The notes under the pieces are model-generated. The model was not told the origin of the DNA. It searched no databases and worked only from the letters and a program-made list of their open reading frames with translations. The translations under genes and the position numbers were made by a program. From Selaginella moellendorffii (lineage: Eukaryota > Streptophyta > Lycopodiopsida > Selaginellales > Selaginellaceae), in assembly GCF_000143415.4 (NCBI RefSeq), contig NW_003314409.1, positions 221,107 to 285,106 on the forward strand: a DNA stretch of 64,000 nucleotides, read 5' to 3'. Below are positions 46,437 through 58,475 of this stretch, piece after piece (position 1 is the stretch's first letter; each line of letters opens with the position of its first letter).

Positions 46437-49400
46437 TGGAATATGGAAAGGGAATACAGAAATGTGCATATTAATTAGCCCAAAAACCCTAACTTATGTA
46501 TAGGAACGAGTGGTCCAGATTGAAGCCAATCCGACGGCTACCAAAATCCCACTACGCTAATATTAGTATACGGCATCATAACCCACGGATATAGGTGATA
46601 TGGATGTGTTCCATGCCTTCATATCAGGCTTGCAAACCTGGGCTCGCGGCGAGGTGATGTGTTGGAACCCGACCAATTACAAAGAAGTGTTGGATACGGC
46701 TATCAAGGTGCATTTCAACGATAACCTGCGAAAGAAGAACATGATGGAGTCGGGGTCCACATTTAACAAAGGGGTCAAACCAAAGGGAACATATAGCAAA
46801 GGGAAATTCAAGAGGAGTTTCTCTAAAAATGAGTCCTTGGGGTTCCGGAAAGGTAGATCCGGTGGCCAGCGAGCGAGTACATGGGGGAGTCAAGCAAAGA
46901 GACAAACCCACATATAAGAAGGGCAAGTCGGTTAGTAGCATGGGAAATAACGTATGCTACAACTGCGGTGAAGTGGGACACTTCTTGAGCGAATGTCCCT
47001 ACCCGAAGAAGGCCAGAGCCAATATAACCATTAAGTCGGGTGAAATCCAAACTGAGGTACGTGATCCAGTCCTTAACTCAAAGTTACTCATTACACAAGC
47101 AATTTTGGTAAAAACTCGTTTGCGACATCTACTAGCCCTCCGAGGGAAGCTTGGAGGTAGCTTTGTTAAAATCCTTATTGACATGGGTGCTTTGGATAAT
47201 TTTGTGGCTGTAGATATAGTCCGTCAAGCCGGACTAATAGTGCAATGGCTGGGCAAACTAAGGACTATAGAGTTTGTTCAAGGCAGCGAAAGCACTGATG
47301 AGGTATTTCGACAAGCGAGAGTCGAAGTAGGGACATGGAAAGTAGACATGGATTTCACCATGTTGGACATGGCAGGATTTAATGTAATCTTCGGGATGGA
47401 TTGGTTCAATCGGTTCATGATAGCCCTACATGGACAAAGTAGAAACCTTGTGGTAGTGAATGCCCAAGGAAGAAAATCTAGGGTGGAGGCCCAGGATCTA
47501 AAGGTAGAGCAATGCAAGGCCAAAGATTTCTACCTAAACCTGGTGTCCATGAAAGGACAACTCACTAAAGGAACCAAAGTAGCATTTTTGTGCTTACTCT
47601 CGATGAAGAATGACAAAAAGACGGGAATGGAAGAAGTACCTTTAGTGATTCAGTGGGTGTTGGATCAATTCTAGGATACCATGCCAGAGGAGCTATCGGC
47701 GGGGTTGCCCCTCGCACGACCGATGGAACATAAGATTGAGCTGGTCGAGGGTGCTGAGGCGGTAGTTCGTTCCCCTTATTGTTTGAACGAAAAGGAACTT
47801 GAGGAGTTGGTGGACAAAGGGTATGTTACGTTGAGCAAGTCGCCATATGGGGCACCGATGTTATTTGTGAAAAAGAAAGATGGATTTATGCGCATGTGCA
47901 TAAACTACCGGTTACTTAACAAGTATACAAAGAAGAACAAGTACCCTTTGCCAAAGATTGAGGACTTCTTCGATAGGTTGGGAAAGGCAAAACACTTCTC
48001 GAGGATTGACCTAAGGTCAGGATACTACCAGATCACGGTAGCAGAGGAAGATGTCGAGAAGACAACTTGTCAAACAAGGTATGGAAGCTTTGAGTTTCTG
48101 GTGATGCCCTTTGGGCTATGCAATGGGCCGACAACGTTTTTGGCGTTGATGAACCACATCTTTGTACCCTATCTGAATCACTTTATGGTTGTCTATATTG
48201 ATGACATTTTGATCTATAGCAAAACATTAGAGGAGCATGTCAAACATTTGATGAAGGTGTTTGAGAAACTAAGGGAACACTAGCTGTATGCTAAAGAGAG
48301 CAAATGTGACTTTGCTCAACAAGAGGTAAAGCTTCTCGGGCATATGGTGGGCAAGGACGGGCTCAAAGTGGACCCTGAGAAGGTCCAAGTTATCCAAGAT
48401 TGGGAGTGACCATCGAATGTACACGAGGTAAGGGCATTCTTGGGGCTATGCAACTACTACCGACGAAAGTTTATCATACACTATTCGAGAGTAGCCCTGC
48501 CCTTAACGGACCAAACAGGAAAAGGGAAAATGGTATGGATAGTAGAATGCGAGGCAGCATTTGTCCACCTCAAAGGGAAGTTGAGGAACGTGTTGGCGTT
48601 ACCAGACTTTGGTAAGGACTTTGAGGTAGAAACAGATGCTTTGGACTTTGTGTTGGGCGTAGTTTTGAAGCAAGACAACCATCTAGTAGCGTTCTTCTCG
48701 AAAAAGTTGGACAAAGTTCAAAGGAAATGGCCTGCCCACGAGAAGGAATTGTTTGCGGTGGTCAAGGCGCTCAAGGAGTGGCGACACTACCTTGGGAGAC
48801 ACTTCAAGGTTTACACGGACAATGTGGCAATGAAACACTTCTTATCACAGCCCGACCTGAGAGGGAAACAAGGTTGGTGGGCCAATGCTTTGGCCAAGTT
48901 TGATTGCAAGATTCTGTACAAGCCTAGGAAGAGCAATATCGTGGCGGATGCGCTAAGTCGAAAAGCAAGCTTGAAGTTAGCGATATCTAGTATGACAGCA
49001 ACCTTGTGGGATGATGTGTGGACATCATATGAGAATGATGGTCTAGCACAAGAAGTGTTGCTGAGGAATTTAGAGGCACGGGAAGCTCACCAGAGAGGTG
49101 AGCTGCCAACGGAAGATAAAACAAGCTATGCGGAACGCAATGGACTCATTTATTACAAGCAAACGAGGGTGTATGTTCTAGAAGGGGAACTAAGGAAGGT
49201 AGCCTTAGAAGAGTGTCATGACGGACCTCTTGCGGGACACGGCGGAGTGCCCAAGACAATGGGTTTACTCAAGAGGAAGTACCACTGGCAAGATATGGCT
49301 AAGAATGTCCAAGACTATGTAAAGACATGTCCAACATGTCAGCAGGTCAAAGCTGTGACTAAAGCTAGTGGGGGCTTGTTACAAAGCATCCCAATTCCAG

Positions 49401-49703
49401 ATCATCCGTGGAAATGTTTTACGATGGATTTCATCACGGGACTCCTTCTAAGCGAGGGGTTCGATGCGATATTCGTGGTGGTGGACTGATTTTCGAAGAT
49501 GGCACATTTCATACCCACCACAACGGAAGTGGATGCAGAAGGTGTGGCGAAGCTATTCTTCGAACAAGTGGTTCGAGTGCGGGGAAGGCCAAAAGAGATT
49601 ATCTCAGATCGAGATAAGATCTTCACCAGTAGGTTCTGGAGAACACTCCAGAAACAGTATCGCACCAAGTTGAAATTCAGCACAACCTATCACTCATAGA
49701 CAG

Positions 49704-49750
49704 GTAATGGGTATTAAGTCAAGTTTGATGGCACTAACACTTCTTGACAG
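49704..49750 (+). other. 47-nt intron-like insertion in Gypsy-4 integrase
   Basis: Begins GTAATGGG, ends CTTCTTGACAG, with a branch-site-like CACTAAC 13-19 nt before the end. Removing it joins ACAG to ACGGACAAACGG and restores the integrase TDGQTERVN frame. 47 is not a multiple of 3, so without removal the frame is lost. Confidence 0.7.
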
Positions 49751-50168
49751 ACGGACAAACGGAAAGGGTGAATAAGCAGCTGGAGGATTATTTGCGATGC
49801 TATGTCTCGGGAGACCAGAGCGATTGGGTAAGTCATTTGGGATTTGCGGAAATGTGTTATAACAACTCACCACATTCGAGTATCAGGGTGAGTCCATGGG
49901 AAGTCATCAATGGGTGAGCTATTGAAGGTCCTGTGGAACTCGGCGTGGCCGAGTATCATGGAGAGTTACCCACAGTGGAGGTATTCACAACGGAAAGACT
50001 CAACATTTGGAATCTAGTGAGGGATTCCTTGGAATGGGCTCAACAAAGGCAAACCAAGTACGCGAACTAGAAGTGCCAGGATGTAGAGTTCCAAGCTGGG
50101 GAGAAGGTGTGGCTGAACACCAAGAACCTCAGGCTACCAAGTGGGATCAGCCGAAAGTTGACCCAAAG

Positions 50169-50220
50169 GTTAAAATGCATGTATTTCTATAAATGAATTG
50201 ATTTTGAGTTCCTTAAGCAG
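50169..50220 (+). other. 52-nt intron-like insertion in Gypsy-4 C-terminal integrase region
   Basis: Begins GTTAAAATG, ends CTTAAGCAG. Removing it joins ACCCAAAG to GTTCGCGGGG, giving KLTQRFAGPYDIEAQIGKV, the normal Gypsy sequence (K-L-x-x-R-F-x-G-P) in frame with the chromodomain. 52 is not a multiple of 3. Confidence 0.7.
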
Positions 50221-50602
50221 GTTCGCGGGGCCTTATGATATTGAGGCACAAATTGGTAAAGTGGCTTACCGTCTCCGACTTCCTTGAGAGATAGGGAAGA
50301 TGCACCCAGTGTTCCACGTGAACTTACTCAAGCCATACTTTGAGGATCCGCTTCGGAAGAACCAAGTAAGACCTTTACTTGAGGTTATCCAAGGGGAAGA
50401 GGAATATGAAGTCGAGGCCATCCTCAATGCGCACAAGAGCAAGCGACAAGGACGCGAGGTGAGAGAGTTCCATGTGAAGTGGAAAGGATTTCCACACTGC
50501 GAAGCAACATGGGAACCGAAGGAGAACCTAGCGAACGCGCGAGATCTAGTGGAGGAATTTCTGCAAGGTAGAACTCTATATACTTATGCAAAGTTCAATT
50601 AA

Positions 50603-52207
50603 AGTATCAATTTGTGAAGTTGAGCAATGGCATATATTGGGACCCAAAGGCGCGCCGAAGGTAAGCTAATTAGCATGGGTTAGCTAGGTCAACCAAGAGT
50701 AGAGAAGTATGCCCGACTCCCCACAGGGATGTCGAATCCATAGATATATTCTACGGAGGTTGGGTTCGAGTCCCAACCCCCTAGTAAAGCAAGGCTGGGT
50801 TCAAGTCCCAACCCCATTCTAGGGCGTGGTGGGGTGAGGGGTATAGGAACACCTATATTTCATTGTCATGCTCTTGGCCAGGAAGGCTAACTTAGGCACA
50901 CCGCTAAGTGGGGGGATGCCCTCGAAGATATGGTTAACAAGTCGTAGGATAAAAAGAGACATTCGATGTGGGCATTGAACTTCTTCTATGGGTGGTGGAG
51001 TTGTAAGGAACCAACTCCCCAAAGTGTTGTAGGCTAAAGGATCCCCGAAAGCATGACCGAAATGACAAAGAGTTCATCAGATGGGACTGAGTTTGAGATC
51101 GAGTCCAAGACCGACTCTGAGACCGAGTTCGAGATAGAGTTCGGGATTGAGTCCGAGGCCGACTCGGAGACTGAGTTCGAGACCAAATTCGAGACTGAGT
51201 TCGAGACTTTGACTGGATTCTCGATAGTGGTCCATTATGCTAAGCTTGAGTTGGTATCTTATTTCCTTGAGTTTGCCCATTAAAGTGTTGGAAAAGGGTT
51301 ATAACATTCACTTGCTATGGCTTGTTTGTTGATCCGTTAGCACTTGGAGTAGATTGTTGGATGGAGAAGGTGTGTAATTGAGGCAATAACATTGCTAGCA
51401 CTTGTGTTAGTGGAAGTGGCATTATTATTTCATAGAGTCTGAAATCCGAGATTGGGTCCGAGACCGAGTTCGAGGTCAAGTCCGAAGTCGAGTACGAGAT
51501 CGGGTCCGAGATCAAGTCCGAAGTCAGGTCCGAGATCGAGTCCGAGTACTAATACAGGTCAAGGGGTGAAAGCCCAAAGCATGCGTCTCCCGGGGGGGGG
51601 GGCTATAGGGGGTTCCAAAAGTATAGTAAGGATAGTGAGGTCTTGGAACCAGTCTTGAAGGAACTCTCTAGTGGTGCTTCCAAACTGACTTGAGGTTGAG
51701 ACTAGGGCTAAAGGGCCTTAGATGGGAGTGAGCATGGACTCAGGTGGTGCCGGAGGGGCCACCCAAGGAAGTGCTCAAGAGTAGCTTCCACTCCTGAAAG
51801 GGAAACTAACTGCGGTGCTCCCGGCTCATGTGGAATGGTGCCCCACTTGAGTACTTTGTGGCTCATTGGTCCTCACCCTTCCAAGGGGCTTGGGCCTTCC
51901 CTTCGGGATAGAAGTGGGAGGGGTAGAGGTACCCATACTGGGCCGTTAGGCCACGGTGTTTTGCCCTAGTGTCCCAAAGCAAGTGTTGCACCCAAGGCTT
52001 GGGATTTAAAGGGTCCCATGATCAAGTCTTGTTGTACCAAGGGATGCTAGGAACCTGGAGGTTTGGTGTGCTTAGCTACTTGTGCCTGCAGGGAGTGTAG
52101 CCAAATCTTAAGTCCAGTCTAACCCGGGGAGGGGGATTGGGAGAGATTTAGGAATCCGTGGATGGATGGCTAACGCTTTGTTGCTCGTGCAGTGAGTAGC
52201 TAAAACC
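50603..52207 (+). mobile_element. 3' region downstream of Gypsy-4 (repeat copy e)
   Basis: Follows the chromodomain stop. Blocks in order: hairpin/T-arm array (50711-50824), TGGGTGGTGGAGTTGT (50989), GA-rich hexamers (51085-51210 and 51440-51555), the GGTGAAAGCCCAAAGC module (51565), an 11-G tract (51588) and a long stretch matching the leader at 18650-19400 in reverse. Cut at about 52207 by the Gypsy-3 remnant. LTR limits not determined. Confidence 0.6.
50711..50824 (+). other. Second copy of the hairpin array with T-arm-like loops
   Basis: TCCATAG/CTACGGA (50737-50743/50751-50757, one mismatch). GGTTGGG/CCCAACC around TTCGAGT (50758-50778, perfect). CCCTAG/CTAGGG (50779-50784/50819-50824) enclosing GGCTGGG/CCCAACC around TTCAAGT (50793-50813, one mismatch). 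A weaker stem GAC..CCC/GGG..GTC lies at 50715-50733. Compare 370-482. Confidence 0.7.
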
Positions 52208-55200
52208 AAGTAGGACCAAATAAAAGTTCGTACAATAGGCGGGAACCTTGGCGAGGGAACTTAGCAAAAATCAAGGCAGTGTTGATCGGATAGACGAGGT
52301 AAGCTAGCAAATTGGAAAAGAAAAATTTGTGGCTTACATAAAGAATCCCATCCACCAATAAGAAAGGGGTTTCCATCTGAACTCGCAAAAAGACTACTTT
52401 AGCATTCTGAGCCTAAGCACGCTCAACCAACTGTTTAAACTCACTAACCATATTACTCAAATGATGACAAAATCATGTTTGTAATGCCGTCACATAATGA
52501 ACATAAGGTAAAGCATCTACCACCACATTTGATTTCCCTAAATAATGCTCAATAGGAAACTCCCCAAACTCTATGAGTTTAACCATTTAATTAGTGCTCA
52601 ACTCCTTTTGTGTGAAAAAATACATAAAAGGTTTATGATCTGTTAACACTATAAACATTGCACCATAAAGATAGTGTTACCACGTTTGTAAAGCATGAAT
52701 AATGAAGAGTAACTCTTTCTTATATATAAAATAATGTTGTTTAAAGTTTAACTCTCATAGGCAATAGGCTGTCCCTTTTGCATGAGAATTCCTCCCAATG
52801 TATAACCACTTGCATCACACATTACCTTGTAAGGTTTTGATAGATCAATAATGTGAAACACTAAAGCCTTGCTCAACAACTGTTTCAATGCCACAAAACT
52901 ATCCTCATGTGGCTTCTTCCATTCGAATGGTAAGTTCTTGCGCAACAACCCTATCAAAGGAATAACCACCTTTGCAAACTTATGCTGGAAACATTAATAG
53001 TAACTATTTATACCAAGGAAACTATGTAACTCTGCTACTAAAATCGGTATACGCTAGTTCTCCACCATAGTTACCTTCCTTGGATCTGTCTTGACACCCT
53101 CAGATATCATAATATAGCCTAGATACTCCACTTCCAACTTTCTAAACTCATATTTACTCTTCTTTACATAAAATTTACTATCACATACTAACAAAAGAAC
53201 TTTGTGCAAATACACTTTATACTCCTATATTCTTATAGAAAACAAGAATATCAAGAAAATCTCCACATACTCATGAAGATAATGCTCAAATACCTTTGTC
53301 ATCAACCAAATCAATGTGGTTGGGGCATTCATCAAACCAAATAGCATAATTGTAAACTCAAAATCCCTAAAGCTTGTGTTGAATGTTGTCTTGGAGATAG
53401 ATGTATCATCCATTACAATCTGATAATATCCACAATCTTGGTAAACACTCATGATTTACCAAACTCATCTAAGATATCATCTACACATGGCATCAACATT
53501 TTATTTTCCACTATCTTCTTATTCAAGGCATGGTAGTCAATACACATCTGCATTGAACCATCCTTCTTTTTCATGAGCAAGATCAGAGCACTAAACGGAG
53601 ATTTACTTGATAACTCCTTAGCTTGTTGCTAAACTTATTGCTCTTCCGCATAACTCAACTAAAATGGACACTAATAAATTGGTCATGTCCTTAGTTCCAA
53701 TGTAATCCCATACTCCACACCTCATAATAGAGGCAATCCATAAAGAAGTTCAAATGGAAAAACATTAGAAAACTCTACAAGTATAGCCCATATTGCTATC
53801 TCTCCCCCACATATGTCTTGGTCCTCCAAGTCACAAATCAACAACAACTCAAAAATGTTTGTCTATTATGATAAGCCCACTTCAAAGATGTAGTAGAGAG
53901 CATAATAACTAAAAGCTGAATTCCCTTTCTAAACTACACAACTTAAATGTTACCATACTCTAACGAGACATGTTTAATACTCTATTTTATTTTAGATTCA
54001 CTTTCACTAATCATGGCATCCCAAGAATGAGATCCACATGATGGATATTCACGAGATAAAAAGTCTCCACATATATGGTTTTGCCAACTAACACTTCCAA
54101 CCCCTCTACATAAGCATCAAAATGTTGAGCAAAGGTAACTACACCTTCTATTATGTATAGAAGAACTCATGTCACTAGACCATGCTTCTCAATAAACTTT
54201 GCCGAAACAAAATTGTTATCGCTCCCACTATCCAGTAAAATCCATACTGGACTGCCACAGAACACACCCTTTAGCATTAAAGTTGATGCACGAGTGTCTT
54301 CGAGCTCCATCTTATTCTACACACAGTTAAATTGATGAGCAATGATTAAAAGCCTCTTCCTTCAATTGAAATGGTCATCCCCATCATCCTCACACTGCAA
54401 AATTTACATATTTTTAATATCTAACTTACTATCAGTAGAAGATCGGCCATTCGTTTTGCCCTACTATTTGTCCCTCGATGGTAGATAATCATCCTTGTAG
54501 TGTTTAAACTCGCTGCAACAATGACAACCCTTTCCATAATTCTTCATAAAGAACTGTTTCTTAGACCCCTTTGCATCCGAAGTAGCCACCATAAACTTCA
54601 ACCTGTGATGCTTGTTCCCATCGTTGTGTCCATGGTGACCATCATGATAATTCTTGACAAAAAGACTCCTTGAATGCTTATGAGACTTGCTGCATCAAAA
54701 AGCTTCTCTAAACTCTTTGTAGGTTGAGAATGATGCAAATGTTACTGCATGCTCTCACTATAAAAACTATCAATAAAGTAGGTCTTGTTTTGATCTGAAT
54801 CCTTTGTTAGAACACAACTAATCAAGTGAGTAAGCTTTCCAATATAGTTCCTGGGCATCATTTTCCCTTGCTGGAAATGTCAAAGTTCTGTACAAACAAT
54901 CTCTATATCATAGTGAGGGACAAAATGTAAGCAGAAAGTAGCCTCAAACTCATCTATAGTAGATATTGATGGTTTCTTATCCAAGACTCTTCAAGCCAAT
55001 TCCACCACTGAAGACCCGCATCATGCAAAACCATTAAAATAACCATTAAAGCCTTCGCATTTGGAATTTCTTTAACAGCCAAGAACTTCTTTACATTAGC
55101 TAGCCAAACTAGACACTAGTCCACACCACCATTATTGGAAAAGGTTGGAATCCTAAATTGATCTACCAAGGAAGTTTTACTTGGAGCACTATCACATTTA

Positions 55201-55219
55201 GCCTCGAGTGCCTCAACAT
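52208..55219 (-). mobile_element. Gypsy-3 remnant (same family as Gypsy-2), heavily decayed
   Basis: Minus-strand order: gag with knuckle remnant (HCCSEFKHYKDD, about 54510), retropepsin region with the SGSDNNFVS-type site near 54220, RT 53452-53225 (MDDTSISKTTFNTSFRDFEF; active-site region damaged), RNase H 52969-52748 (VMCDASGYTLGGILMQKGQP), then a linker (FLLVDGILYVSHKFFF, 52380-52320). Alignable along its length with 32740-34604. Strong C to T drift. It joins copy e at about 52207. Confidence 0.75.
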
Positions 55220-56277
55220 TATCATAAATGTGATTGTAGGTATTGAAAGTTACCTATTAGTTAGTCCTTTCAAATATTTTTTCCTTACTACCATGACAAC
55301 AAGAGGTTAGCATTACTAAACCCTTTATCAGTCCCTTTTGTTCAAGTGTTAGTAAATTTAACTTAGCATTTGTACTTGGCTAAATGAGCATAAGGAAGAA
55401 ATTCTTAAGTGTCTTCGGTTTGTTAGTTCTCGTTTGTTCTGTCCTGCACTGGCTTGACAAGAACCCCCACAATATTAAGATTGGTCCCTCAATATTTGCT
55501 AGATAATAATTTACCGTGTCTACACCCTCACTATCATGCCCTTTATGTTAGTTCTATTTAGTCTCAATTGCTATTTATGGAAAGTGTCTAAATTTGCTAA
55601 TTTAGCATATCTATGAAATGTAGAAATTATAGTGTTGGTCCCGTGTCCAACTTCACAATCTAGTGACATTCCATAATTAGTAAGTTTTAAATTTGTCCTA
55701 GAGACTAACTCCTAGTACTAAGGATAACTAAATGAAAGCCCAAAGCGTGCATTTCTCAAGGGGAAGGCATATTGGGGGTTCTAAATGTAGTAGGGATTAA
55801 GTCAAAAATGACTAACCAATCTAAGGCATAATCTAGCTCTCGCTTGTGTACCTATTTTGTTCTATATTCAGCTTGCCATAGTAGCTGTTGGAGTACCCAT
55901 ATCTTTGCGTTAGGCCACCAATATGTTGAAATAACATCAAACTTTGTTTAGCTCTATTTTTTCATGTTAGTTATGACATTAGGATGCTAAATGCTTTAAA
56001 ACTTTTCCAAATTGCTCCATAGTTTTGTTCCTTCACTCCTTGGGCTGTATAATTGGGAGTCACTTTGTATTTCAATACCTTTGCTTATTGGCTCTATACT
56101 TAGAAGTTTGGCTCTATTCTTTTATTTAGTGGCCTAAGGCCCTGAAACTTTGGGTTTGCTCTACTGTCCTTAGACATGTGGTATATGAAGGGATTTAGAT
56201 TCCGTTTTTGTGTTATCTTATAGATCACCATAGGATAAAAGTGAAAACCACATTGGCTACATTTGGTATTTAGAGAC
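55220..56277 (+). mobile_element. LTR plus primer-binding site (copy f) nested in Gypsy-3
   Basis: Starts TATCATAAATGTGATTGTAG (cf. TGTCATGAATGTGACTTCAG at 20377 minus) and ends CATTGGCTACA at 56261. It is followed by TTTGGTATTTAGAGAC, a decayed primer site. Its first part matches the LTR at 19467-20377; its last 400 bp match 3740-4106. Gypsy-3 gag/leader sequence resumes at about 56278. Opposite orientation to its host. Confidence 0.7.
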
Positions 56278-56688
56278 ATGTTTATATATGGTATCCATCA
56301 TGCCATCTTGCACCTTTTATTGATTTTGATTAAAAGCTCACAACTCATGAACAATATTTTGAATGGTCTAAACCTTCATAGCTCCATTGGCACCATCATT
56401 GGCATCACCATTGACAATAGGATTCTAGCGTTCACCTTTGTCAGCCATCACAACTAACTCCTTTAATATTAATGTTATGATCCAATGCAAAAAGATAAAA
56501 TCTAGTCTCCCTAGATTATGTTATGCCTCCTTTTAAAGTTTTTCACCACCCAACCACCTTTGAGCTACCTTGAAAACTCCACCACACCCCTCCACTGAGA
56601 GCCCTAGGGTAAGTTAAATTCTTTACCCTAACATATCTTAATATTGAGCTTCCCTTTGACTTACATTGACCATGTGGTCAAAAGAAAG
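56278..56688 (-). mobile_element. Gypsy-3 leader and truncated 5' LTR
   Basis: 56278-56472 matches 34800-34997. 56473-56688 matches the Gypsy-2 LTR (TGTTATGATCC ... GTGGTCAAA) but lacks its last about 17 bp. Beyond it, 56690-56790 is a decayed piece of the leader at 19030-19150. Confidence 0.75.
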
Positions 56689-56981
56689 GCCTATGCTCTG
56701 AAGAAGGGGTGAGGATTAATGAATTTTATAATACTTAAATGAAACACCATTCCACCTAAGGCAATGAACTCCAAGTGACCAAGCACCTCTCAAGCATCTC
56801 AAGAAAGAGCTTTCTACAATACCAGAGGTGGCTAGTTTGAGCATAGAGAGACAACATTGCAGTCCAGGAGGCTGTGTCCTTCCATACATAGCATGTCATT
56901 GAACACTTCTCTTGCTTTCAGTAGATGTCTATTTTGAGCATAAGTTACAAACATCACATTCCAACACACAACATCTCTGTT

Positions 56982-58444
56982 TTACGGACAGATTCTTTCA
57001 AACAAGCCCTTAGCATCTTCAACTTGTCCATTTTGGCCAAAGTTGGGAACCATGGCTGTTGAAGAGACTGAATCTTGAAATGGCATTGTGTCGAAAACCT
57101 GCTTAGCCTCTTCAAACTTGTCGCTTTTGGAGAAAGTCGAGATCATTACAGTGCTAGACACAACATCCCACTCTAGCATTTCGTACTGGAAGATTTCCTT
57201 GGCTCTACTTATCATCCCTTTTTGGGCCTCTATTGAGAGTATTGTATTTCAGGAAAACCCTTCTTGTTTCCTCCAAGTGCCCGTTTTGTGCATTTGCTGA
57301 CAAAAGAGCATTCCACGACATTGTACTATGCTGTGGCATCTTTACAAACAGTTCTCTAAATTCCGACAGGCACTTATTTTGTGCAAGAGCTGAAAGCATT
57401 GTATTTGCCGCCTCTATTGTCTTTTGTGGCATCATTTCAAAGATATTCTTTGCTTCATCCAGATGCCAATTTTCCAATTGTCCATGAAACCAAATCGCGT
57501 TTCGGCTTAAGCCATTGTTCGTTCGGGCATAGCTTCAAAGATGATCACCGCGTTTTGCAGATCTCTGAGATGGGCACATGCAGAGAGCATTACATTCTAC
57601 GTTTCTTTAACAGCTTGTACGTCTTTGACTTGTAAAAATGCGTCCAGCAAGCACGTCCATGACACCAAGTTTCTAAACGGCATCTGATCAAAAGTTTGCT
57701 TGGCTTCGGAAAAGTTTCCTCTCTTCACATACGCAGTGAGCACTGCTGTCCACGATACGAGATCCCATTCCGGCATGAGATCAACAAAAATTCTCGCAAT
57801 TTCAACAGTCCCGTTCTGCACATACGCGTTGAACATGGCCGTCCAAGAGATTAGATCTCGTAGTGGCATCGTGTGAAACATTCTCTTGGCAAGAACAAGG
57901 TGCCCTCTTTGGGCATATGCACAAGCATAGTGGTCCAAGCAACTAATGTTTGCCTTGGCATTCTATCGAACAAAATGTTCGCCTTTTCAAGAAATCCATG
58001 ATGAACGTACACGTCAATCATAAAGTTTCAAGCCACCGTAGTTGCATCTGGCATCCTTGCAAAGGTATTTTCGGCTTCCTCTAGATGCCCAGAACGGGCA
58101 TATGAGCTTAACATTGCAACCCAAGAAACAGTAGTTCTCTGAGGCATCGAATCAAAGAATCCCTTTGCATTCTCAAGGCTGCCATACTTCGAGTAAGCAT
58201 TCATCATGAAATCCCAAGAGTAGACATCCCTGGAAACCATGCTATCAAAAACTCGTTTGGCGTGCAATGAGCTTCCACACCTCGTGTACATTGCGATGAG
58301 CTTGTTGCACAGGAAAACATCATCAGTTTTGGCACTGTTACTGGCATGCAGATCCTCAGCCAAAGCCAAGCTCTTGCAAGATTGGATGAGTTCTAGGCAC
58401 TGGACTCTGTCCATAGTCTTCCAAGGGTTTTCATTGTATGGCAA
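56982..58444 (-). pseudogene. PPR protein pseudogene
   Basis: Starts 58444 (MPYNENPWKTMDRVQCLELI, then QSCKSLALAEDLHASN). Repeats NKLIAMYTRCGSSLHAKRVF, AYSKYGSLENAKGFFDSMP and SYARSGHLEEAENTFARMP follow to a stop at 58028. Repeats go on in other frames at 57938-57597 (AYAQRGHLVLAKRMFHTMP, AYVKRGNFSEAKQTFDQMP), 57477-57205 and 57215-56982. At least three stops or frameshifts. It starts only 31 bp after the stop of the upstream methylesterase copy on the same strand. No E or DYW motif found. Confidence 0.8.
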
Positions 58445-58475
58445 TTCCTTGCATTTGCAATTCTCTAGAATGTTT

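Larger units (their letters stand above)
46590..50602 (+). mobile_element. Gypsy-4: chromodomain Gypsy polyprotein with eight stops and two intron-like insertions
   Basis: Order: truncated Gag (FISGLQTWARGEVM), zinc knuckle (CYNCGEVGHFLSEC, 46955), retropepsin (KILIDMGALDNFVAV, D-M-G for D-S/T-G, 47175), RT (47800-48400; [15 protein letters not shown] intact), RNase H (VETDALDFVLGVVL ... VYTDNVAMKHFLSQ; NIVADALSRKA, 48950), integrase HHCC (CHDGPLAGHGGVPKTMGLLK ... CPTCQQVK, 49220-49350), core (TMDFITGLL, 49425; TDGQTERVN, 49750; NNSPHSS, 49865) and chromodomain (FHVKWKGFPHCEATWEPKEN, 50470-50525). Stops: TAG 47672, TAG 48281, TGA 48407, TGA 49487, TAG 49697, TGA 49915, TAG 50068, TGA 50285. 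One frameshift in Gag at about 46.87 kb. 5'-truncated; no 5' LTR. Confidence 0.9.

Noticed and set aside
47672-49489. Stop codons in Gypsy-4 as programmed readthrough or recoding sites
   Set aside because: Eight stops scattered through RT, RNase H and integrase, all explained by C to T, point to decay rather than recoding.
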